Shown in pieces: positions 1-8,815 of a stretch of DNA of 64,000 nt (positions are counted from its first letter, which is position 1; every line of letters starts with the position of its first letter). The notes under the pieces are model-generated. The model saw nothing but the letters and a program-made list of their open reading frames with translations. It was not told the origin of the DNA and ran no database searches. Both the position numbers and the translations under genes were made by a program. The DNA is from Planctomycetota bacterium. GTDB taxonomy: Bacteria > Planctomycetota > Phycisphaerae > UBA1845 > PWPN01. The DNA lies in assembly GCA_029550525.1 (NCBI GenBank), contig JAKPHF010000004.1, positions 1 to 64,000 on the forward strand, read 5' to 3'.

Positions 1-510
1 GTCCTGGTACTTGTGCGTAATGAGCTTGCTGTACAGCCCGCCCGAACTCCCGTCGATGTCCTCGGTATCGAGCGTCATGTCGTCATTGTAGGCCAACGTC
101 CGCGTGCCGACGGCGTCGGTGACGGTCTTCTTGCGGCCGAAGCGGTCGTAGGTGAACGTCACGTCCGGCGTCGCGTCGGAATAATCGACTTGCGTCATGT
201 CGCCGGTGTCGGGGTCGTAATCATAGGTTGTGACGTGGCTGCCGCTGCTGCTTCGCGCCCAGGTGCGACTGGCGAGCTTGCCGTCGGCGGTGTACGCATA
301 GGCGATCCTGTTGCCGGTCGTGCCGTAGTCGGTGTAGCGCTTCTCCAGCAGCAGGCCAGTAGCGTCCTCGTAGACCCACGTGGTCACGTCGGCCGTGCCG
401 GGGCTGGCGGGCCAGGTGGACTGGTCCCATCCGCTGCCGCCGCGGAAGGTCTTCATCTGCGTCCGCCGGCCGAAGTCGTCGTAGACCTGCTCGACCGGGT
501 ACGGCGCGGG
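1..510 (-). pseudogene. RHS/YD-repeat protein fragment, cut at both ends
   Basis: Reading the minus strand from about 510 to the window edge gives some 170 residues of typical YD-repeat protein: VYDDFGRRTQMKTF, TTYDYDPDTGDMTQVDY and FTYDRFGRKKTV. RHS proteins are large exported or toxin-delivery shells built from such repeats. The downstream part lies outside the window. Upstream of about 510 the same frame stays open but loses all repeat character, and the plus strand there becomes a transposase-like sequence, so the gene looks broken by an insertion or rearrangement. No start codon or ribosome binding site belongs to it here. Whether the remainder outside the window is functional cannot be told. 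Confidence 0.7.
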
Positions 511-708
511 GTGACGTTCGCCGAGGTGAAGTTGTCGTCGCCCGCGATCGTGAAGCCCGACGGGATCGAGTTGCGTCTGCCGGGCAATCGATGCGTAGTG
601 GTACGGCCGGGGTTTGACCGGCAGACGCTGATTGACCTGCTGGCAGCCCTGGAGACGGGTCCGGACAAGGTGGCGGCGTCGGACGCGGGCGCGCAGAGCC
701 GTTCGTGA
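511..708 (+). pseudogene. IS66-type accessory protein (TnpA-like) C-terminal remnant
   Basis: The last 60 or so residues of an open plus-strand frame end at a TGA at 708 and read GVTFAEVKLSSPAIVKPDG, then IELRLPGNRCVVVRPGFDRQ, then TLIDLLAALE. The pattern 'IEL-(P)GG-x-VRVxPGFD-x-x-TL-x-x-LL-x-ALE' is what I know from the C-terminal end of the short IS66-family accessory protein. The N-terminal helix-turn-helix part is missing: upstream of about 511 the DNA is the RHS gene on the other strand. No tnpB or tnpC follows and I see no terminal inverted repeats, so this is a dead fragment. The family assignment rests on motif memory only. Confidence 0.5.
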
Positions 709-1450
709 GTGACAGAGTCTTCGCAACGGCTTCGGGCATCCGTGAACCAGGGTACATGACCACATTGAGGTCGTTTCCCTGGCCGGCAAGCACCGTGTAG
801 GCTTCGATCGACGGGCCCCGCAGCACGGGACAAACGTACCATTGCACCGAGCCGCTGGAATGCAACCCGCGGCCGTCTCAAACGTTTGTCTCCGCCCAGT
901 TGGGAGGGCGGACCGACGGTGCCTCGAGATTTTCGATGAAGCCTTCTCGCGAATTCGACACTCTGCCTGATCAACCCGGCCAGCCGCCACTGAAATGGAC
1001 ACAAACAGTCCCACACACACTGAGCCACAACGCCAAGCTTGTTTCAGAACCCGCGAATCGCTGAACTGCCCTCTCGACATGGCACTCATGGATCGCTTCC
1101 CTCAGATGTGTGACACACCGTACACAGCCCAAAGCCGTGGGCTATGAGCTGTGGGCTATGGGCTATGGGCCAGCCATCTGGCTGCCGTCTGATAGTTGAT
1201 AACTGAGAGCCGACAGCTGACAGCTGACAGCTGTGCAATGCCCCCAGTGATGGTCGGGCGAGTAAGCCAAGCTCCCCGACGAAGAGAACGTCCCACGACG
1301 TGGCGGCATTCTAAGAGGAATGCCGCCATTACTACCGCATGACCGGTAGAAACGCAAGCGAAATCTTCTGGGTTTTTCGTGGCCGCATCGCGGGATTACA
1401 ATAGGCCACGATTTTATTCCGGCATCCCGATCGCAGCGAGGAGGTCAGGG
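709..1450. other. Gene-poor stretch between IS remnant and amidohydrolase gene
   Basis: Several minus-strand frames are open through 709-1028 because of the high GC content, but none has family motifs or a convincing start. The stretch 1130-1240 consists of short CTGACAG/CTATGGG strings (separate entry). A TACAAT hexamer at about 1395, with TTTTCG 17 bases upstream, could be a weak promoter for the amidohydrolase gene. Nothing else is recognisable. Confidence 0.4.
1130..1240. repeat. Family C string repeat (CTATGGG / CTGACAG units)
   Basis: The segment contains GGGCTATGGGCTATGGG followed by AGCTGACAGCTGACAGCTG, that is, heptamer-like units repeated with little variation. The same vocabulary returns at 3826, 34764 and 46970, always between genes. 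The units are partly self-complementary (AGCTGACAGCT / AGCTGTCAGCT). Function unknown. Confidence 0.6.
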
Positions 1451-1451
1451 C

Positions 1452-2753
1452 ATGAGTATCGATCCCGAGATCCTGCAGGCCGTGGACCGTATCCAGGTCA
1501 TCGACACGCACGAGCACCAGGAGGAAGAGTGGCAACGGCTGACGCAGAAGATCGACTTCTACCGGCTCTTCACGCATTACGCGGCCAGCGACCTGGTCAC
1601 GGCCGGGCTGCGCGAAGAGAGCCTCCGCAAGCTCGAGAACCCCGAGGTGCCGATCGACGAAAAATGGCGGCTTTTCGAGCCGTTCTACCTGGCCGCCCGC
1701 AACACCGCCTACTGCAAGGCCGTGCAGATCGCCATCCGCGATTTGTACGAGATCGAGGAGCTGGACCGCAAGACCTACGTGACGCTCACCGAGCGCATGC
1801 GAGAACGCAACAAGCCCGGCGTGGTCTCATGGATCTTGCGGGATCGTTGCCGCATCCGCCTGGCTCAGGTGAACGCGCTGGATACCGGCTACTTCCGCGT
1901 CAAGACCGACGCCGAGCTGTTCCAGCAGGATCTGAGCGTGGTCGATCTGCTTCGCTGGCCGTCAGCGGTCGAAAGCCTCGAACGGCACCTTGACGTGTCG
2001 ATCACCAGTCTGGCCGCCTACGCCGATGCGATCGAAAAGCTGTTCGCCAAGTACGGCTCGATGGCCGACGCCATCAAGCAGCAGAGCGCCTACTTCCGCC
2101 CGCAGTTCTTCGCCGACGTGCCCGACGCCGATGCCGAACGCGTGTTCAATGCCACGCTCAAGAAGCCCAAGGAAACCACGCCCGAACAGGAGCGGGTCAT
2201 GACCGACTGGGCCTTCCATCGCTGCGTCCGCCACTGCATCGAGCATGACCTGCCCATCAAGATCCACACGGGCTACGAGGCGGGCAATAACGACATGTGC
2301 CTGGAGAACCTCAACCCGAACCTCTTGTCCAACCTGTTCCGCCAGTACCCACGAGCCAAGTTCGACATCTTCCACATCGGCTACCCCTATGAGGCGGAGC
2401 TGGTCGCAGTAGCCAAGCAGTACGCCAATGTGTACGTGGACATGTGCTGGGCGTGGATCATCGATCCGATCGCCAGCCGGCACTTCCTCAAGCGTTGCCT
2501 GACGGCCGTGCCCGCCAGCAAGATCTTCGCGTTCGGTGGCGACTACATGTATGCGGAGCCGGTTTACGGCCACCTGCGGCTCGCCCGCCACGGCATTGCC
2601 CGTTGCCTGTCGGAGCTCGTCGAGGAGGAGTTTTTCACCCGCGATCAGGCCATCGCCGTCGCCCACCGCATCCTGCACGACAACGCAGCCATCGTCTTCC
2701 GAGTGGACGAAAAACAGGAAATCCTTCGCCGCGCCCAACAAACCAAGGCCTGA
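1452..2753 (+). CDS. Amidohydrolase-family (TIM-barrel metal-dependent) protein
   Basis: This 433-residue protein has the marks of the amidohydrolase 2 / uronate isomerase-like superfamily. There is an N-terminal H-x-H in VIDTHEHQEEE (about residues 18-28), a mid-protein KIHTGYEAG histidine strand, FDIFHIGYPY, and a late GGDYMY carrying the aspartate expected at the end of strand 8. Such enzymes hydrolyse or isomerise C-N, C-O or sugar-acid bonds in the cytoplasm using one or two metals. The substrate cannot be read from the sequence. The ATG at 1452 follows GAGGAGG at a good distance. There is no signal peptide and no operon partner: the next 370 bases are repeats. Confidence 0.75.
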   Translation: MSIDPEILQAVDRIQVIDTHEHQEEEWQRLTQKIDFYRLFTHYAASDLVTAGLREESLRKLENPEVPIDEKWRLFEPFYLAARNTAYCKAVQIAIRDLYEIEELDRKTYVTLTERMRERNKPGVVSWILRDRCRIRLAQVNALDTGYFRVKTDAELFQQDLSVVDLLRWPSAVESLERHLDVSITSLAAYADAIEKLFAKYGSMADAIKQQSAYFRPQFFADVPDADAERVFNATLKKPKETTPEQERVMTDWAFHRCVRHCIEHDLPIKIHTGYEAGNNDMCLENLNPNLLSNLFRQYPRAKFDIFHIGYPYEAELVAVAKQYANVYVDMCWAWIIDPIASRHFLKRCLTAVPASKIFAFGGDYMYAEPVYGHLRLARHGIARCLSELVEEEFFTRDQAIAVAHRILHDNAAIVFRVDEKQEILRRAQQTKA

Positions 2754-2770
2754 ACCGGTCGGCCCCTGCC

Positions 2771-2795
2771 GGGTGGCGGGCGTCTCGCCCGCCTC
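2771..2795. repeat. Family B hairpin repeat, copy 1
   Basis: GGCGGGCGTCTCGCCCGCC forms a compact GC-rich hairpin just after the amidohydrolase stop codon. It belongs to a set whose best copy reads GGGCGGGCATCTTGCCCGCC. Position and shape would suit a Rho-independent-like terminator, but there is no T-run. Confidence 0.6.
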
Positions 2796-2857
2796 AGATG
2801 GTGCAAGGCTGCCGCTGATACTCGCGCCACTCCATCTGGCACACAGGCGATGGCATT

Positions 2858-2906
2858 GTGGTGCAGGCATACAGCCTGCACTGTGCACGCTGGAAGCGTG
2901 CACCAC
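2858..2906 (+). repeat. Family A 49-bp palindromic element, copy A1
   Basis: The element is bounded by the inverted ends GTGGTGCA and TGCACCAC. Inside, two hairpins follow each other: GCAGGC-ATACA-GCCTGC type, then CACGCT-GGA-AGCGTG. Copies at 13950, 25322 and 33387 share ends, length and internal layout. Confidence 0.8.
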
Positions 2907-2963
2907 AACAGCCCGTGCACCTCGGAAACCGTGTCGAGGCGGACAAGCCGGCTCGTCAGAAAA

Positions 2964-2987
2964 GGCGGGCAAGATGCCCGCCCCCCG
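2964..2987. repeat. Family B hairpin repeat, copy 2
   Basis: GGCGGGCAAGATGCCCGCCC is the reverse-oriented form of the family B hairpin; it ends in a C-run. It lies 58 bases downstream of A1, and A and B copies recur near each other elsewhere. Confidence 0.6.
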
Positions 2988-3122
2988 TCAGCGTTTCGCA
3001 GGCCGGATAATCAGCCAGCCCGGGTGTCCGGAGGGTCTGATTGCCGCTGATCACCTCGGCCTCAAACCAGAGACTCCCAACGTCCGCATGGTAGTAGCGC
3101 CCCGCCTGGGGCCAGTCCAGTT

Positions 3123-3320
3123 CCCCACGACCTGCGGGCGGCCGCCGAGTACTACACCGCCGCCCGAGATCTGGCTCGCCAACTGGCCGAAGCCGAGCCC
3201 GCCAACCCGGAACTGCACTCCCAGCTCGCCCAGGCCGAAGCGTTGGCCAATAGTCTCGCCCAGAAGCGAGCGAACAGCGGTTCTTCATCGCCCCCGGCGG
3301 GGCAAGGCAGGGGTCCATGA
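3123..3320 (+). pseudogene. C-terminal remnant, alanine-rich TPR-like helix pair
   Basis: One plus-strand frame ending at the TGA near 3320 reads AAEYYTAARDLARQLAEAE, then PANPELHSQLAQAEALANSL and AQKR. This amphipathic helix-turn-helix with a central N-P-E resembles a tetratricopeptide repeat, as at the end of many planctomycete kinase-TPR proteins. No matching upstream domain or start exists in the window. The following pseudopilin ATG overlaps its end by four bases (ATGA), which hints that the two once belonged to a real operon. Low certainty. Confidence 0.35.
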
Positions 3321-3733
3321 GCCGAACACATGGACAACTGAGATACACGCTTCGGGGTGGTACTCGAGCGGTTGCCTGTGTGACCAACCATCGGGCGGCG
3401 TTCACGCTGCTCGAACTCCTGGTGGTGGTCGGCATCATCGCCCTGCTCCTGGCGCTCGTGCTGCCGGCGCTATCCGCCGCCCGCCGGCAGACCCGCCGCG
3501 TGCAGTGTCAGACCAATCTCAAGCAGATTGCCTTCGCCTGGCACGGCCTGCTCAACGAGACCAGGGGCATCTTCCCCCGCGGCATCTACATGGAATTCGC
3601 TTTCGGCGGGATGCAGGGCACTTCGTCGAACGGCAAGCCGGCATACGCCGGCGCTCGCCCGCTCGTGGTCCCGTTCGCGAGCCTGCAGAGCGAAGTCGCT
3701 CAGTATCGGGGGAAGAAGACCGGAAGGCGGTGA
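3317..3733 (+). CDS. Truncated type II secretion-like pseudopilin
   Basis: The 138-residue product has a type IV prepilin segment at about residues 28-55: RAAFTLLELLVVVGIIALL, with the +5 glutamate and hydrophobic helix, and alanine instead of glycine before the F cleavage site. Then comes the NLKQIAFAWH stretch typical of planctomycete DUF1559-like pseudopilins. Such proteins are usually well over 200 residues and end with a glycine-rich domain carrying 'H-x9-DG'-type motifs. Here the sequence stops after PLVVPFASLQSEVAQYRG, so the C-terminal half is missing. The ATG overlaps the preceding remnant. It is probably a non-functional or minimal pilin. Confidence 0.65.
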   Translation: MSRTHGQLRYTLRGGTRAVACVTNHRAAFTLLELLVVVGIIALLLALVLPALSAARRQTRRVQCQTNLKQIAFAWHGLLNETRGIFPRGIYMEFAFGGMQGTSSNGKPAYAGARPLVVPFASLQSEVAQYRGKKTGRR

Positions 3734-3825
3734 AGGAGCTATGAGCTGCGAGCCAGGCGGGAGTATGTCAGCTGCCGCAAAGCGTCAATTTCGCAATATC
3801 TCCTCGATGGAATACCAACCGTCAA

Positions 3826-3851
3826 TGGCTCATAGCTGACAGCTGACAGCT
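3826..3851. repeat. Family C string repeat, copy 2
   Basis: CTCATAGCTGACAGCTGACA followed by GCTAC sits between the convergent pseudopilin and the exported hypothetical gene. It has the same units as 1130-1240 and reaches the stop codon of the minus-strand gene. Confidence 0.55.
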
Positions 3852-5247
3852 ACTTCCCCACATCCACCCGGGAGCGCGGCAGAAGTTGCAGATCGCCCCA
3901 GCCAGTGGGCACGTGCACGATGAGGTGATCGTTGTCGCACCGCAGGACGACGGCCGCTCCCGGCGGTGCGTCGCGCTCGGGCAGCCACGCCACCACCGTT
4001 CCGGCCTTGGCCGGGCAACCCGGCTCGACAGCGGCGATCGCGGTACGGCTGGCCGCGTCCACCGTCTCGACGATGCCCACCGGCCGCCACGTCTCGACGC
4101 CGGGCACTTGCCGCTCCGCCATGTCGCCCACCTGCACACCCGCCACCAGCGACGTCAGCGGCTTGATGTGCGCTCCGCAATGCGCCGGGGCCAGGTAATC
4201 CACGGTCAGCATCGCCACGTCGTGCCACACTATCGGGTCGGCCGGATCCTGCCGGCGGACCAGGAATTGCTCGCCGATGCGGATGCCGTCCAGTTCGCCC
4301 GCTGCGATCAGGCAATAGTCCTGATCCACTTTGTTGAACACCGGCGCGGTGAGCGGCCCGGGCGGCGCATCGGGTGCCGCCCGGACGATGACTCGATCGC
4401 CGTCGGCCGGTCTCGTCGTGGTAGCGCCCTGGTTCACGTCGGGCATGCGAACGATGCTGTTGGGAATCGAAACCTCCACCACCCGCCCCAGGCCCACGTA
4501 GCGCCGCCCGCGATAGACATCGACCGATCGATCGACCGCGAGGCCGTCGCCGGCCGTGCCCGCGATGGTCAGCTCAAACGGATCGAGCGTTCCCGGCGGA
4601 TGTTGCGTGACGCGCAGGACGGTGCTGTTGAGCCGCCCCCAGCGGGCATCGGACGGCGCGGGCCACAGCTCGACGCGATCACCCGGCTCGGGCAGCGCGT
4701 TGCTGACCAGCGGCTCGAGCGTGACCAGCGACGCTTCTCGCGAAAGAAGCTTCACCCGTCCGCGTGAAATCAGCAAGCCCATGCGCAGGACGACCACTTG
4801 ATCGCCCTGGCGGAGTCCCGAATCGGCGGGAATGTCAATCCACGCGGTGTGCCGCCCGGGCGGCAAGCGCAGCACCTTGCCCGTGATGGTCGCCCCCGGA
4901 GGCATACGATCACGCAAACTCGACAGCGCCGCCCGCTGCAAAATGATGGCCAGTTGACCGGCAGTGATCAGTTTGGACTCACCGGCGAGCCGGCCCGCGC
5001 TCTTGTCGGGTGTGACGAAGAAGATCTCGCCGCTGCCGATCACGTCGGTATCGGAGCAGATCCAGAACCTGTCGCCGACGGCCACGCCCGCCCGTTCACC
5101 GCCGTTCAAGCCGACGATGCCTTGATCCGCGTCGTATTCGATGACTTGCAGTTCGAAGACAGGATCGGCTGTCTCGCCAAGAACCGGAAGAGGCCCGGCC
5201 GCCAGAAGCACAGCCAGCAAGCTCGGAATGGTGCTCACGCGCCGCAT
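3850..5247 (-). CDS. Exported hypothetical protein, repeated SH3-like barrel segments
   Basis: The start MRRVSTIPSLLAVLLAAG at 5247 gives a clean signal peptide (cut probably after VLGET/A) and a 13-base overlap with the GT9 gene upstream, so this start is preferred over the longer frame. The mature protein of about 440 residues contains several similar beta-rich units with a 'G-I-x-x-G-x-x-x-x-V' feel: GVAVGDRFWICS, LRQGDQVVVLR, LPEPGDRVELW, IRIGEQFLVRR. These suggest repeated small barrels like those in flagellar FlgT-type or polysaccharide-export proteins. No enzymatic motif is visible. Coupling to the glycosyltransferase suggests an envelope role, which is inference. Confidence 0.6.
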   Translation of the reverse strand: MRRVSTIPSLLAVLLAAGPLPVLGETADPVFELQVIEYDADQGIVGLNGGERAGVAVGDRFWICSDTDVIGSGEIFFVTPDKSAGRLAGESKLITAGQLAIILQRAALSSLRDRMPPGATITGKVLRLPPGRHTAWIDIPADSGLRQGDQVVVLRMGLLISRGRVKLLSREASLVTLEPLVSNALPEPGDRVELWPAPSDARWGRLNSTVLRVTQHPPGTLDPFELTIAGTAGDGLAVDRSVDVYRGRRYVGLGRVVEVSIPNSIVRMPDVNQGATTTRPADGDRVIVRAAPDAPPGPLTAPVFNKVDQDYCLIAAGELDGIRIGEQFLVRRQDPADPIVWHDVAMLTVDYLAPAHCGAHIKPLTSLVAGVQVGDMAERQVPGVETWRPVGIVETVDAASRTAIAAVEPGCPAKAGTVVAWLPERDAPPGAAVVLRCDNDHLIVHVPTGWGDLQLLPRSRVDVGK

Positions 5248-6326
5248 GCGGAAGGCTCCGAAGCCGCCAACGTCCGCGAGACCTGAGCGGCCACGACCTC
5301 GGGGCGCAGCTCGCGCAGACAGCGGTGGCCATGCGGGCAGTCGGCGACTCTCTTGAGATAACACGGCGAGCACGGCAAATCCAGCCGGGCCACCGTTTCG
5401 CCGCGGCCGTAGGGGCCCGTCCGGGCCGGGCTCGTCGGGCCGTAGATCGCCACCAGCGGCTTGTTCAACGCGGTGGCCAGATGCATGGGGCCGGAATCGT
5501 GCATCAGCACCGCCCGGGCTCCGTCCACCAATGCGATCATCTCGGGCAACGACGTTTGGCCCGCAAGATTGACCACCCGGCCGCCCGCCTCAGCCGCCAC
5601 GCGCTCGGCGATCTGGCGTTCCTCGGGCATGCCCGTCAGTACCACCGGCAGCCCGTGCTCGGCAGCAATCGCGCGGATGGCCGCGGCAAAGTGCTCGGCC
5701 GGCCACTGCTTGGTCTCCCAGCGGGTCCCCGGGCCGACCACCAGGTAGTCCTCGCCGCGCGGGATGCCCTCGCGAGCCAGCCGGTCGATCATCGTCTCAC
5801 GAGTCTGCGGCCGCACGGGCAGGTCGAACCGGATGGGCAGGCCGGTAAATCCCAGCATGCGCCCGAACAGATAATTGCGATCGACGGCGTGCATATCGGC
5901 GTCGGGCACATCCACGCGGTGGTTGTAGAAGATCCAGCCCAGCTCGCGAGCGTTGGCAAAGCCCACGCGGTTTCGCGCTCCCGTCACCAGAGCCAGGAAC
6001 CCGCTGCGAAACAGGCCTTGCAGATCGACGATCAGATCGAACCGCCGGCTTCGCAGATCCTGGATGAATTGGATGAACTCGAGTGTCGCTCTGGGGTTGC
6101 GGGCGATCTGGCCGTAGCGCTTGCGGTCGAACCGGATGATCTCGTCGAGTGCCGGATGCCCCTCCAGAAGGCCCGCACAGCTGTCGGCCACCAGCCAACT
6201 GATGTGCGCGTGCGGATAGCGGTGTCGCAGTCCGTTAAGCACGGGTAGCGCATGGATCACGTCGCCGAACGAACTCGGCTTGATGATCAGGATGCGACGA
6301 AACTCACGATCCCTCAACCTGGCCAC
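5235..6326 (-). CDS. Glycosyltransferase family 9, heptosyltransferase-like
   Basis: The 363-residue protein shows the two-Rossmann GT-B layout of lipopolysaccharide heptosyltransferases. The N-terminus is ILIIKPSSFGDVIHALPVL; the C-terminal donor-binding half has GPGTRWETKQWP (about 196-207) and VLMHDSGPMHLATALNKPLV (about 280-300), the hallmark D-SGPMHLA of the family. Late cysteines in CSPCYLKRVADCPHGHRC resemble a cluster seen in many family members. It would add heptose or a related sugar to lipid A core at the inner membrane face. The start is a GTG at 6326 preceded by GAGGGGC. The downstream gene overlaps it by 13 bases. Confidence 0.85.
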   Translation of the reverse strand: MARLRDREFRRILIIKPSSFGDVIHALPVLNGLRHRYPHAHISWLVADSCAGLLEGHPALDEIIRFDRKRYGQIARNPRATLEFIQFIQDLRSRRFDLIVDLQGLFRSGFLALVTGARNRVGFANARELGWIFYNHRVDVPDADMHAVDRNYLFGRMLGFTGLPIRFDLPVRPQTRETMIDRLAREGIPRGEDYLVVGPGTRWETKQWPAEHFAAAIRAIAAEHGLPVVLTGMPEERQIAERVAAEAGGRVVNLAGQTSLPEMIALVDGARAVLMHDSGPMHLATALNKPLVAIYGPTSPARTGPYGRGETVARLDLPCSPCYLKRVADCPHGHRCLRELRPEVVAAQVSRTLAASEPSACGA

Positions 6327-6356
6327 GCGCCCCTCATCTGCCCCGATGATCCTGTC

Positions 6357-6430
6357 CGGTCTCCTCCCCTCTCCCGTCTTCTGTCTTCTCTTCTGTCTCC
6401 TGTCTTCGGTCCCCTGTCTCCTCCCCTCTC
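6357..6430. repeat. Polypyrimidine tract (CTGTCTTC/CTGTCTCC units)
   Basis: Between two minus-strand genes the plus strand is almost purely C/T with repeats of TCTTCTGTCTTC and CTCCTGTCTTC. The transcript of the flanking genes would carry a GACAGGAGACAGAAGA-type polypurine run containing several GGAG or AGGAG cores just before the GT9 start. Confidence 0.6.
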
Positions 6431-7670
6431 ATTTCCCCCCTTCAAACGCCACCTTCACCGCTCGTGTTCGGCCGCGATCGACCAAGGTGGCAAATGCCTC
6501 CTTATACTGGTCCACGCGGAACCGATGCGTGAGCAGGCCGCGCAGGTCGAGCCGGCCCTGCTGCACCAGCTCGAGCACCACCTCGTACGTGTGCATCCGA
6601 CGGCCCTGATACTCTTCGAATGCTCGACCATTCGCCCCGATGAGCGTCAGCTCGTCGAACCACAGCGGGCAGGTATCGACCGTGCCGATTTGCGAGGTCC
6701 CCACCTCCACGACCGTGCCGCCCGAGCGGGCGTACTTCATGGCGTCGGTCAGCGACTGGCCCGAGCCCACGCAGTCGTACACCATGTCGAATCCGCCCAC
6801 GAACGCATGGTGGCCGAACTTCGACGGTAACGCCGTGCCTCCGATCCGCGCCGCCACCGAATGGTATCGCCGCGCCTGGTTGTCCCCTCGACTCGTCGGG
6901 ATGATCTCGTCCACGCCCGCCCGTCGCATGAGTTCCGCCTGGTGGCCATGCCGCGTGATCGCGTACAGTCGGCAGTGCTTGCCCAGCGCCCGCAGGCTTA
7001 TGGCGATGCCCATGCCCAACAACCCCGAGCCGAGAATCAACACACGATCATCATCCGCGGGCACCCGGCGCAACACGGCATGCATGGCTCCGGCGATCGG
7101 ATCGACCAGTACCGCTTGTTCGTCGTCGATCGCGTCGGGCACGCGGTAGACCTGCGACTCGTGGGCGATGAAATACTCGCTCCAACTGCCGCCGGTGAAC
7201 GCGTTCCAGCCGATCATCGAACCGCGCGGCAGCGGGCCCGTGCGGAAGTTCGAGCAAAGCGTGAACCGCCCCGCCGCGCACTGCGGGCACAGCGGATCGA
7301 TTCCTCGCGGCCGACACGACAAGCTCGGCTCGACAATCACCCGGTCGCCCGGCTTGAACCGCGACACCTCGGCCCCGACCGACTCCACCACGGACACGTT
7401 CTCGTGCCCCAACTGGGCGGGCAGTTCGGAGAAGATCTGCAGGATGTTGGCTGGATGATGCTTCTGCGTGATGGCGGCCAGATCGGTACCGCAGATCCCG
7501 CCCAGCACCGGCCGCAGTCGCAGCCATCGCGGCGAGGGCAGCTGCGGCACGGGCACCTGTTGCAGTTTCAGGCCCGACAGCCCGGACCAGAACACGGACG
7601 GTCGCCGCCACCCGATGACCTTGCACGCCATCCAGCGGACGGGCGTGATATCGTAGACCAACGCCTTCAT
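6429..7670 (-). CDS. Zinc-dependent alcohol dehydrogenase-like MDR oxidoreductase
   Basis: This is a 413-residue member of the medium-chain dehydrogenase/reductase superfamily. It has GGICGTDLAAI (catalytic zinc cysteine), LGHENVSVVE (catalytic-site glutamate/histidine region), and a structural zinc lobe CPQCAAGRFTLCSNF preceded by further cysteines. The Rossmann motif VLILGSGLLGMGIAIS is followed by a typical C-terminal lobe with GGTVVEVG. It oxidises an alcohol or polyol with NAD(P); the substrate is not deducible. The MKALVYDITPVRW start at 7670 is standard for the family; the longer upstream frame is shadow. The N-terminal extension of about 30 residues (MACKVIGWRRPSVFWSGL) before the first core strand is unusual. 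Confidence 0.8.
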   Translation of the reverse strand: MKALVYDITPVRWMACKVIGWRRPSVFWSGLSGLKLQQVPVPQLPSPRWLRLRPVLGGICGTDLAAITQKHHPANILQIFSELPAQLGHENVSVVESVGAEVSRFKPGDRVIVEPSLSCRPRGIDPLCPQCAAGRFTLCSNFRTGPLPRGSMIGWNAFTGGSWSEYFIAHESQVYRVPDAIDDEQAVLVDPIAGAMHAVLRRVPADDDRVLILGSGLLGMGIAISLRALGKHCRLYAITRHGHQAELMRRAGVDEIIPTSRGDNQARRYHSVAARIGGTALPSKFGHHAFVGGFDMVYDCVGSGQSLTDAMKYARSGGTVVEVGTSQIGTVDTCPLWFDELTLIGANGRAFEEYQGRRMHTYEVVLELVQQGRLDLRGLLTHRFRVDQYKEAFATLVDRGRTRAVKVAFEGGK

Positions 7671-7803
7671 GGTTTCGGGATTCTTCTGCACGAGCAGGAT
7701 AATAGCCGTCGCCGGGTACCCTTGCCAGCGAACCGCGGATCTCCGTGGGATTGAGGGAAGGACCGGCAGGGCTGAATCCCGCGCTCGTTGCGAGGTCGAT
7801 GCC

Positions 7804-8691
7804 TTATTCCCGCGGGCCCACCGCCACGTACACGCGCCCGGCACGCAGCGCGGCAACCGCCCGAGGATCCCGGGCGAGCCTCTCGGCTGCGTTTTCGCTG
7901 ACCACGAGTTCGGTCCCCTCGGCTCCGGCCAGGGCCGAGACTTTGATCACCCGAACCGTCTCATCCGTGGGCTCGATGGTCGCATCCCATTCGACGTATC
8001 GAATCGGCGGCGAACCACGCGATGCAGCCGGCGCGACCGTCGCCTCATCAAACAGAACGCGTCCTGCCGTGTCGATCACGGCCGGCAGCAGGCACGCGCG
8101 GACGTCCAGCCCGCGTGCGTCGAACACCACCGTGGCCGGTGGCGCGGCGACCGTTTGTTGCGCCAGTGCGATCCTCGGCCGCCCGGCTCTCGCGGAAGCT
8201 TGCCGGCTCTGCTGCAGGAACGTCCCCACACCGTGAGCACCCCACAGCGGAACCTCGAGCGTCACCCGAGCTTGCGGCGGCCGGGCATAGGGCTGCCAGT
8301 TCGTTCGCACGGTCCGCTGCCCCTGCACCATGCCCTGCACGCGAAGACGCCCGTCACGAATGGCTTCCACCCGTCCCGAGGCGTCGATCCGAATGCCATG
8401 CGCGACAGCCAGCGCGTTTCGAGCCGCCACCAGCTCGGCCGCCCGCAGGGCCATGAGCTTCTGCCGCGGACTGGTATTGCGGGCCCGGCCCGTACCCTCG
8501 GCCAGGATGACGCCCTTCGTCCAGTCGATGCGGCCGCCGGCCACGGGCTCCACATGCGAACGAAAGCCCGGCAGGACGGCGTCGGCCGGCGCCTCGACGG
8601 ACTCGGCCGAGGGCTGTGACTGGGGCGTCACGCTATAGAGCGGCGTCATCAGAACCAGCCACATGCTCAACAGGGTGCTGAGGCTCATCAT
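7804..8691 (-). CDS. LPP20/FlgT-like domain protein, exported
   Basis: From MMSLSTLLSMWLVLMTPLYS at 8691 there is a hydrophobic leader, then a low-complexity linker and the motif chain VILAEGTGRARNTSPRQKLM, ALRAAELVAARNALAVAHGI, RIDASGRVEAIRDG. This is the alpha/beta pattern of LPP20 lipoproteins and the N-terminal domain of FlgT ('A-E-R-A-A-x-x-D-A-x-R-N-L'). It continues with RVTLEVPLWGAHGVG, also family-like. There is no lipobox cysteine, so it is probably periplasmic or anchored by the leader. The second half (about residues 170-295) is unrecognised. No flagellar genes are nearby. ATG at 8688 is an alternative start. Confidence 0.6.
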   Translation of the reverse strand: MMSLSTLLSMWLVLMTPLYSVTPQSQPSAESVEAPADAVLPGFRSHVEPVAGGRIDWTKGVILAEGTGRARNTSPRQKLMALRAAELVAARNALAVAHGIRIDASGRVEAIRDGRLRVQGMVQGQRTVRTNWQPYARPPQARVTLEVPLWGAHGVGTFLQQSRQASARAGRPRIALAQQTVAAPPATVVFDARGLDVRACLLPAVIDTAGRVLFDEATVAPAASRGSPPIRYVEWDATIEPTDETVRVIKVSALAGAEGTELVVSENAAERLARDPRAVAALRAGRVYVAVGPRE

Positions 8692-8815
8692 GCGATACCG
8701 CCACCGAGTGTTTGACGATCGGCACGTGCAGCCGCCAGCGTCCGCCAGCGCATCGGCCGCCACGCCGGGCCGCCAACGGCACAGCCCGTCATCAGACCCA
8801 CGTCAGCATCGTCGG

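Larger units (their letters stand above)
2754..3122. other. Intergenic stretch filled with A and B repeats
   Basis: This non-coding stretch holds B1 (2771-2795), A1 (2858-2906) and B2 (2964-2987). On the minus strand about 40 codons around 2985-3110 (GRYYHADVGSLWFEAEVISG and onward) look protein-like but have no start or family match, so a decayed minus-strand gene end is possible. Confidence 0.45.

Noticed and set aside
3830-4767. Large open frames on the plus strand opposite the 3850-5247 gene
   Set aside because: Arginine/histidine-rich GC shadow without motifs; the minus-strand frame has signal peptide and repeated domain pattern.
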